Shown here piece by piece: positions 56,290 to 64,000 of a DNA stretch of 64,000 nucleotides. Below the pieces are notes generated by a model. It made no database searches, was not told the DNA's origin, and worked only from the letters and a program-made list of their open reading frames with translations. The position numbers were made by a program, and so were the translations under genes. How positions within the stretch are numbered: position 1 is the stretch's first letter; the number at the start of each line of letters is the position of its first letter. Source of the DNA: Hexactinellida sp. DTS-2022 (Eukaryota; Porifera; Hexactinellida); NCBI GenBank assembly GCA_028753945.1, contig JAPNXP010000013.1:1860001-1924000 (forward strand), written 5' to 3'.

Positions 56290-57285
56290 AGCGACAAAGA
56301 ATACATTATCACTAATTTGAACTAAGTTTTACAATTTCCTTTCAGAGTCAATCGAAAGGGTATTAATAGTTAATAGATTAAAAAAATTTGCTTTTTTTAA
56401 AAAAGCATTTGCTCGCAGGGACACAGTGGGCATTTTCAGGGGTGTATGTGGAAATAGGAAAAACTATGCTAGATAGAATCTAATGAAGTATTATTGACAT
56501 ATAGGTTATCGATAGCTGCAAACTGAATGGCAATATCAAAAATGATATATGTAGTCTCCCAAACGCAGTTCTAGACGATTATTGATAAATAAGTCATAAT
56601 TATATTTTAAGTTTGTTTGCAAAAATTTTTGTTCAACCATGATCACTGATTATAATTCTTGAACCTGATATAATTTTTCAAAAATGGTTAAAATCCTAAT
56701 ACTATATCATGTTTAAAAGTCATTAGATGACCCCAGTCGCTCCCTTTCGCGAATCTAGAATGCTTTTAATTTGAAGGTATCATCATGACCTTTCATTTAA
56801 AATGTAAAAACCAATTACTCATGATTGCTCTCAAAAGTTCTTGAACAATATTGGAAATTAGTAAATGCGTCCGAATCATGAAATTCTGGTCGTAATGTAT
56901 TATAATTTTAGACTATGTAAGAAGTTAAAATGCATTCGTGTACATTGATTTCATACAATGCCAATGACAATGATAAAGCTAACTTGAATATTTCATCAAC
57001 ATAATATAATTTGTTGAATTTTATAAGACTTTGTTACTGCAATTCTGAAACCACAAAAATTGCTTTTTTTAGAATTGTTATAACATGATGATCTCATTAC
57101 ACATAACTCTTGATCTCGAATGTTTCTCAGCACAATAAATTGGATTTTTAGGTTTTCATGTATGCTGAAAACGATGTCAATAATATCGAGTCAATCTGAG
57201 GCGCTCGAAAAATAGCCTATTTCCACTTGTTTGCCCACTGCTAGGGACCAACACTTTCTCTCATTTCTCTTCCTGTTGCACTACA
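56290..57285. other. AT-rich DNA, nothing recognised
   Basis: No ORF above 60 codons, terminal repeats or exon-like segment seen. Confidence 0.5.
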
Positions 57286-57601
57286 CTATAAACCAGGTGT
57301 GTTCAACCTGCGGCCCGCAGCGCTCTGTGCTGCAGCCCGCGAGCAATCCTGAATACTGCCGAGAATAAGCATTAGACTGGAATTTTAAGAAGATTTAAAT
57401 AACATCCTACCTTTAAATAGTGCAATGGCTTTCCCGCGTATGTTTCGAGGGAAAATTCACCAAGTATCTAAAAATAGTTTGGGAAATAGGCTTTCATACT
57501 ACATGCTATGTCTATTACATATCTATTACTTATGAAAAATTATCGCACAATGCTATTATTGAATAAATCATAACCTGAATTCCGTAGTGTAAGTAGTGAA
57601 T

Positions 57602-59685
57602 ATGGCGAGTTCATCATCGAGTAGAAAGAGGAAATTACATGACGAAGGTAGAACATTCAATGAGCAATGGACTGATGATTATTTCTTTATTGAACATAAA
57701 AGTATGTATGCATGTATGCCTCAATTACAAAGAGACTGTCGCTTGCTTTAAAGAGTACAATATGAGGCGCCATTATGATACAAAGCATGCCACTACTCAC
57801 AAGAAACTCACAGGGCGAGCTCGACAGGATAAAATACGAAGATTGAGAAAACAATTGACGGGACAGCAAATGCTATTTCAGAAAAGCAAGAACGATTGCA
57901 ACGATATATTGCGTGCAAGTTACTTTGTGTGCCAGAAAATTGCTAAACACTCGAAGCCATTTACCGAAGGCGATTTTGTGAAGGACTTCAACAGGGCTGT
58001 CGTATAAATATTCTTTCGAGAATTGTACAGTAGAACCCCGCGTATCGGGGCATCCGCGTATCGGGGCAGTCTTTTGGGAATTTGTTTTTTTCCCATTAAA
58101 AATAACCCCGCGTATCTGGGAGCCATTCACTTATCGGGGCACTCCACCGAATTTATTTCTCTTGAGTAACATGCTTTTACTTTTGAGCAGCTTAGTATTC
58201 ATTGTAATGGCCGCTAAGCGTCACCCACTCACGCTAGAGACTCGTGCTGAGGTAATCTGGGGAGTTTTTCAACAAAAAAAATCCCTGAATATCATATATT
58301 TGTGACTCCTAGTGTAGGTAAAGTATAATGTGAAATTGTAATGTGTAGTACTGTTTAAATATCAGCCTTAACTCTAGGTTTTGACTATGTGTATGATTTG
58401 TTGTGTTGGTGCTAACTTAATTGTTTTAACCAAACATATTGGAGTTCTCTTAGAACCCCGCATATCGGGGCACTCCCTCTTATCGGGGCGCTGAGCGCTT
58501 GGACGGAGGTGCCCCGATACGCGGGTTTCCACTGTATAGTTATTGATAAAATCAGCCTTTCACGCTGGACTGTTGCGAGAAGAATAGGTGAAATGTCCAA
58601 TGATATTGTGCTATCCGGGGAGTTGATGGCGATTTCTATATCACGGAAGAATTACTCTCAATACTTACCATGAAAGATAAGACGACAGGGATACAAATAT
58701 TCGAGGAATTGAGGAGTGCCTATAGATTTAACATGAAATGGGAGCACCTCAGTGGTATTGTTACAGACGGCGCACCAGCCATGACTGGATGCAACTCGGG
58801 TCTAGTTGCTAGGATGAAAACTGAACTCTTGAATCGAAAATTGAGCCCTGATAATATCGATGTCTTCCATTGCATAATGCACCAAGAAAACTTCTGTGTT
58901 AAAGTTCTACAATTTAAGCATTTCATGAGCACTGTCGTTCCTTGTATCAATTTCATTAAAGCAAGGGGATTAAATCACCGCCAATTCCGACAATTTCTGG
59001 ATGACATGGACGCAGATCACGAGGATCTTTGTACTTTACAGAAATACGTTGGCTAAGCAGAGGCAAAATGCTGAAACGATTTTACGAGCTCAAAGATGAA
59101 GTCGCAGCATTCATTACCTTGAAGGGGAAAGAAATTCCCGAATTGCAGGATATCGAATGGCTTGGGACTTAGCGTTCCTTGTGGACATCACTATTCAACT
59201 GAACTAAATACAAATTACAGAATCGTGAACAGCTCATGCCCGAATTATACTCTCACATAAAAAGCTTTCAAAACAAACTCCAACTGTGGCATACCCAGCT
59301 ACTTGATGGTAATACATGTCATTTCCCAACAGTCCTTCAAGTACTCGGTGAAATGTAATATCGTGAAAAAGTCATGAAATTCTCACAGCAAGTAGATTGT
59401 CTTCTGTTGGAATTCCATGAACTGTTTGGAGATTTTAGAACTCAAGAAATTTACCTCAGTATTTTCTCGCAACCATTCTATACGGACATCGAGGATGCAC
59501 CGTTGTTCGGTTCTACATATTTATGTGAACAGTTCTTCTCTCAGATGAAGTACACAAAGTCGCCATGTTGCTCCAGGCTAACAGATGAGCATCTCGAGAG
59601 TTGCTTAAGAATGGCAACGTCCAACATAGAGCCGAACATTGACCGACTTGTGAAGGAGAAACAATCACAGATCTCACACATGTGA
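57602..59685 (+). pseudogene. hAT transposase, GTF2IRD2/ZBED-like, broken
   Basis: Starts MASSSSSRKRKLHDEGRTFN and EQWTDDYFFIEH, then in another frame (frame change near 57715) YKETVACFKEYNMRRHYDTK with HA, a BED-type finger. QKIAKHSKPFTEGDFVKDF follows, then the Tigger MITE. After it come SRWTVARRIGEMSNDI, EHLSGIVTDGAPAMTGCNSG (RNase H core), DVFHCIMHQENFCVK and finally FGSTYLCEQFFSQMKY with RLTDEHLESCLRMATS, the hAT C-terminal dimerisation block. This block order is that of the Charlie-like hAT transposases from which vertebrate GTF2IRD2 derives its C-terminus. At least four frame changes or stops. The TGA stop (59683) overlaps the target duplication of the next MITE. Confidence 0.88.
58028..58534. 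mobile_element. Tigger-derived MITE, 507 bp
   Basis: Ends CAGTAGAACCCCGCGTATCG and, from the right, CAGTGGAAACCCGCGTATCG; TA flanks at 58026-58027 and 58535-58536. At 58208 the + strand reads MAAKRHPLTLETRAEVIWGV then FQQKK, the start of a CENP-B-type (Tigger/pogo) helix-turn-helix domain, cut off after about 30 codons. It shares ends with 55214-55849. It interrupts the hAT transposase coding region. Confidence 0.9.
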
Positions 59686-59686
59686 C

Positions 59687-60289
59687 CAGGGCCGGATTAC
59701 CCAATAAGCTAACTAAGCTATAGCTTGGGGGCTTCCACAGGTTTGGGGCCTCCACAGGTTTGGGACCTCACAAGTTGGGGCCTAAATTGCTGTCAAGGCC
59801 ATCGTATGTAGGTGGGCCCTTGCCGCCTTGGAAGCCCCACTTTTTTAGAAGCTTTCGATGATATTGGCTTTAATATCGCAATATTATTGTAGAATATTCC
59901 TTTAGGACTGGCACCTATTATGACATCATAGGAAAGTTTGCTCACCAAAAACTTCGGAAAAAGAAATTTGTGAGCATACAAGGTCTCAAGTATCTGCATT
60001 GCATTGGTGTCCGATCCCACTTGATTGATACTGTGTATCCTGTACACATTAATACTTTATTATAGTAGGAACTACTGGGCGTTACTAACTTGTATTTAGG
60101 AAGAGGTATTTATCCTCTCTTTTCAGTACTTAGCCTCCACTTTCTATTGTATTCGTCTCTTTTTTAAGCGAGATTACTATCCTTGGTTCCTCTCACCGGA
60201 ATCTTTAGTTACACCCTATAAAACTCATTGGGTAGGACCTCCGACACTCATTTAGCTTAGGGGCCTCAACATACTTTAGTCCAGCCCTG
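59687..60289. mobile_element. hAT MITE, 603 bp
   Basis: Exact 8-bp duplication CATGTGAC (59679-59686, 60290-60297). Ends CAGGGCCGGATTACCC and, from the right, CAGGGCTGGACTAAAG; 'aagctaa' repeats near both ends and 'tggggcct' units inside. Inserted one base after the host transposase stop codon. Confidence 0.9.
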
Positions 60290-60406
60290 CATGTGACCTT
60301 GTGACAATTATTAGTATTTTGTGACAATATTTGGCTTAGTCAAAACTCTTAATCATTCTTATTACACTTAATAGTCCAGCGTCATAGCCATAAATTTCAC
60401 CAGATT

Positions 60407-60960
60407 GTTCATTTTTTTGATCAAAGCACCAAAATTTGTACAAATGTACTTTGATGTAGTGCGAACATTTTGGATATTGAGGCAATTGAAAGAGCTTGTC
60501 GAATAAAAATTATTCGAGTTTCACCGTGATTTACCATAAATATCGAATAATATTATCAAATAACGTTTTACAGGGTCGGTATGTGTATAATTATACTCAG
60601 GTAGTTTAGTGGAGTCGAAAGAGGGGTCACCCGATTGGGTTAGGACACAATTGGAGAAAGGAATTATTGACACATTCCTGATACTTTCCAGCGTTGCTAT
60701 GGAGATCCAAATATGGTCATGTGATATATCAAATTATCTGAAATTTTACTTGGAAACCGAATTCAACAATAAAAAGACGATATAAATTAATTTGAACAAG
60801 GTTTTATGGGAAATACCTCCGGCGAACATTATCGGACGTGTTATTTTTTGAGCTGTTATGGCCGATATAGAAACTCTTTCAATTGCCTCAATATCCAAAA
60901 TGTTCGCACTACATCAAAATACATGTGTACATATTTTGGTGCTTTTATCAAAAAATGAAC
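60407..60960. mobile_element. TIR MITE related to the 5.5-kb transposon repeats
   Basis: Inverted arms GTTCATTTTTTTGATCAAAG and complement at 60960, continuing 'agtgcgaacattttggatat' and 'tgaggcaattgaaag' (~100 bp). The inner block 60632-60790 ('ggggtcacc', 'cacattcctg', 'cgttgctatggag', 'aaatatggtca', 'atatatcaaatt') follows the same order as 36148-36290 in the right repeat of the transposon at 31017-36552. No clear target duplication. No ORF. Confidence 0.65.
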
Positions 60961-61112
60961 AATTATATGGTTGTGCCGCTGCACTGTAAACAATGTTTTC
61001 TTCTAATATAAATCTAATAATTAGAAAACTATCCGAATCGCGGCCCGTGAACAGATCTGAGAAGCACAATGCGGTCCAGGGTTAAAAGAGGTTGTACACA
61101 CCTGCTATAAAC

Positions 61113-64000
61113 CCTCATGGGACACCTCATCCTTTCTTCACTTTCTAGTTTTAAGAGTGCGTGTTGTACTAATTGAGCGATAATTGGAAATTCGAAAGTT
61201 ATTTAATGGAATGGGAGACTGTTCTACCCGGATGAAATAACTTCCAAGGCATTCCAACTACTTATAAAACAGATTTCGAGGGCAACTTTAACCCACCAGC
61301 GCTCTACAGCTGAATCAATTTTATAAGTAGGTGGCATTTCATCATTATCAAGAGATTTATCTTGTGTTAAAAACAAGACACACTCATTGCTTAATTACTT
61401 CGTTTAAATTTACTTTTTCTTCAAATTTATATACTTACATATATATTCAATCATCATTAATATATACTTATATTCCATCTTCCAGCAGCATAATGGCATC
61501 TATAGATGCACTAAAATGGATGTTAACATAAAATGACATGTTAAGTATAATATATGGCAAAATATTATAGTTTAAATTTTTATGGAGGTGTTAAACTCAT
61601 TAATTATTTAAAGAGCTAATTAAATATATAATTTCTGATCATTATGAGGCAATTTGAATATACCAATTTAGATTTCAGATTTGAATATTACATAGTCTAA
61701 TGTGCACAATTTCTAATAATTACGATCATTTTGCCCTGAGATACACCCAATTTCCCATCAGTGCCACAAGTGGAAAGTTGCAGGAAACATAAGCTACTTC
61801 ATGGAAATTATATAAAATTAACTTAAAATAGCAATCTTTTGAAGTTTAGAACCATTTCATTTTTAGAGTAGTTTTAACAAATTGTTTCTGGAATATAATT
61901 CATGTTGTTCAAACACCTTTTCCCGTTCAGTGTAGAGTTGCTGCATAACCAGAAATACATGACAATACTTGTCGTATTCCAAAGATGGATCAATACCTTA
62001 TTACCAATTGTTGAAAAGTATATCTGTAAGTCTACAGCTTCTCCAGACTAGAGATGTAATCTTGTTCAGATGTGAGCGTTTTACCTATGAAACCGATTTA
62101 ACAACATATTAAACAGCAAACTAACAACCGTAGTCAATCACTCCAACACAGGATACAAAAACGGTGTATGTAGTGAACGAAATTGTGTTGTATTTTATAT
62201 TGCCTAGAGTTAGTTGAGTCATGAAATATACCATCGTAGCTAAATATTATAACCATACCAAAATAATATATTGATATATTATAATATTTCTAAGTAGAAC
62301 AAGATTCGATAATTCGTGTATATTCTCGGACTGAGTCTTTAAAATAATAATGTATTCGGGTATCTGCGGGTCTAAATATAATTTTCATTAATATGATTGA
62401 TAAAAGACTAGATTTCATGTTGATACTGAATTTCTATTGCCCTCCATTATATATTTTTACTTTTGATGGTCTAACAATCCATGTAAATTAATTCGAATAA
62501 GGGAATGTGGAGAAGAGTAAAATCGGTATAATTAGTTAATGAATTTTATATTTTATTATCATTAGAAAGATTAAAGAAAATACTTGTCGAAACATGTCAT
62601 CACATTGTTGTTACTATTTATGTACATATGCTATCCTAGAGATTTAAAGAGAAAATCGTATGACTTCAGTTAGGTGAAATTGAAATGTATCCATAATTAT
62701 TCTGCACTATTGTAATGTTTGTCTAGGTTTTCGACTATGCTGAATCCAAAAGATGAAAAATAATTTCATTTTAACAATGATTTTTTCACAATTTTTCTCC
62801 TACTTTGCCCACCGTGGAGAAGTTGTTCGAATTGATTGAAGCCATTTGTCTCAGCTTTTTTTAAACAGTCCATATTGCGTAGCTGTTTATAGCAAGCATG
62901 GCTTGACAAATGAGACTTGAGTTAAAAAATAATTTCATTCATGTTATAGTCCGCCTAGAATTTGTAACAATCGAGTTTTTCAGTTGATCTAGAATAATGT
63001 GCAATTGAGTTACTAGATCTGGAAAATTATGCGTCCCAGGACTGTATCAACTCATTTTAAGTTGGAAAAAATCAATGAATTTGAATGAGTTGGTGATGCA
63101 AAAATTAGTGAGTTGAGTGAGTTGTTAGCATTGGAAAATGAATCTTAAAAGAGTTCATATCAAGCTGATTTCGTTGTAACCGTTGTTCATTATAAATGAA
63201 TTTCGTTTTAACCGGAGTTTGTTATTAGCAGAATTCGATGTACTGGTATAACCGGAGTATAATCAAAAGCGTGTAGGCTATATGGGAAATATATGACTTC
63301 GCTACGACTTCGTCATTATCAGGTACTCGTTATATTCGCATTGGTTATAACGTGAGTTGACTGTAAGTATATGATTCATCATGCAAAGCTTTTTTGCTAT
63401 ATATAAATGATCGAAATCTGTAACCTATAGTGAACTTTCATAATAGTGTGGAATGCAGGTGTGATCATTTCAGAATGCTCTAGAGTCTAAACTACATAAT
63501 TACTGACTAATGATGGCTTTTAACCATTTGTTATTTCGTCTTTCGTGAAACTGATAACAAATTAATGTTTCAATTGTTCGAGATGTTCACGTTTGATGTC
63601 AATTATTAAGTAAATCGTAAATTGTTATATAAGGCCATTTCGCCTTACTGAACTATCTATTACTTAAAGGCTATTTGATAATTATGTTGTATTTCTTCAT
63701 TTCATTATCTGGTAATGATAAATCTGTTATTTAGGAAGGTGATATTATGGTAAACCCTTCGGAATTCTGCAATGCTACCATTTGATTAGGGTTTGAAAAT
63801 TAATGATTTATTATCCATCATTCTTTAGAATGACCAAGGGTGTGATCTGTGATTGGTCTTCACACTCGGTTAACCGGTTAAACGCTTCTGAAAGTTTAAA
63901 CAAAATATAAAAATTTCTCGGGAAATGTTTAACTTGTAATAACATATTTACATTTTTAGTACCCTGCTTTTAACTTCTTTAGACGCTTTGTAATGTTCAA
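61113..64000. other. AT-rich DNA, no gene recognised
   Basis: No exon of the PTP gene and no complete element seen. 63170-63365 has 'gttgtaacc / ggttataacg' inverted motifs and ends AGTTGACTGTA, like a pogo-type end, but the left terminus is not matched. 63866-63890 may start another AAGGCTGG-family MITE that runs out of its recognisable part. Confidence 0.45.

Larger units (their letters stand above)
57294..61104 (+). mobile_element. hAT transposon (GTF2IRD2-like transposase), 3.8 kb
   Basis: Exact 8-bp duplication CTATAAAC (57286-57293, 61105-61112). Ends CAGGTGTGTTCAACCTGCGG and, from the right, CAGGTGTGTACAACCTC. It carries one + strand transposase gene, now broken, and three later insertions: a Tigger MITE (58028-58534), a hAT MITE (59687-60289) and a foldback-family MITE (60407-60960). 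Confidence 0.92.

Noticed and set aside
63440-63500. 'tgcaggtgtgatc' as the missing PTP signature exon (AGxGR)
   Set aside because: No acceptor precedes it and the frame does not give GxxR after AG.

Overview
AT-rich, intron-scale animal DNA dominated by transposable elements. No prokaryotic features, RNA genes or CRISPR array were seen. The element spectrum (Harbinger with a Myb/SANT partner, P/THAP, FLYWCH-MULE, a GTF2IRD2-like hAT, pogo/Tigger MITEs, Helitron-like elements) fits an invertebrate metazoan. I cannot name the species.

Host gene: two + strand exons, 7881-8024 and 26146-26294, join in phase and read as one stretch of a receptor-type protein tyrosine phosphatase (PTP) domain, from the YWP region to the VHC start of the signature loop. 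The 18.1-kb intron between them and the flanking DNA hold all the mobile elements. Earlier and later exons were not found in the window. The WPD-loop aspartate position is Gln, which suggests a D2-like or pseudophosphatase domain.

Layout. 1-7.9 kb: unannotated AT-rich DNA, Helitron-like pieces, a pogo-like MITE, a 178-bp tandem duplication and a GGAATCCCCATGG palindrome. 8-26 kb (intron): MITEs, a ~2-kb-arm ancient inverted repeat (13.3-15.5 / 22.8-25.1 kb) whose loop carries a Harbinger element (itself inside a pogo-like MITE) and a decayed P element interrupted by a palindromic MITE. 26-31 kb: MITEs and a tail-to-tail Helitron palindrome. 31.0-36.6 kb: the standout, a 5.5-kb element with ~490-bp inverted ends and three abutting ORFs that together encode paired zinc fingers, an RNase H/DDE-like transposase region, a FEN1/XPG-like nuclease region and a C-terminal tesmin/TSO1 CXC domain. 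37-39 kb: a hAT MITE and a 1,070-bp, almost perfect foldback with a 7-bp target duplication. 39-42 kb: tandem 1.2-1.5-kb repeat units, with a third inverted copy at 54-56 kb. 42-44 kb: a hAT element with a nested MITE. 47.2-52.3 kb: a ~500-bp Helitron-like element expanded to 5.1 kb by nested insertions, including a FLYWCH-MULE that itself carries three later insertions. 57.3-61.1 kb: a 3.8-kb hAT element with a broken transposase gene and three further insertions. 61.1-64 kb: nothing recognisable.

Many boundaries were fixed by exact target-site duplications (8 bp hAT, 9 bp MULE, TA pogo, 3 bp Harbinger, 7 bp foldbacks), so the order of many insertions can be read directly.
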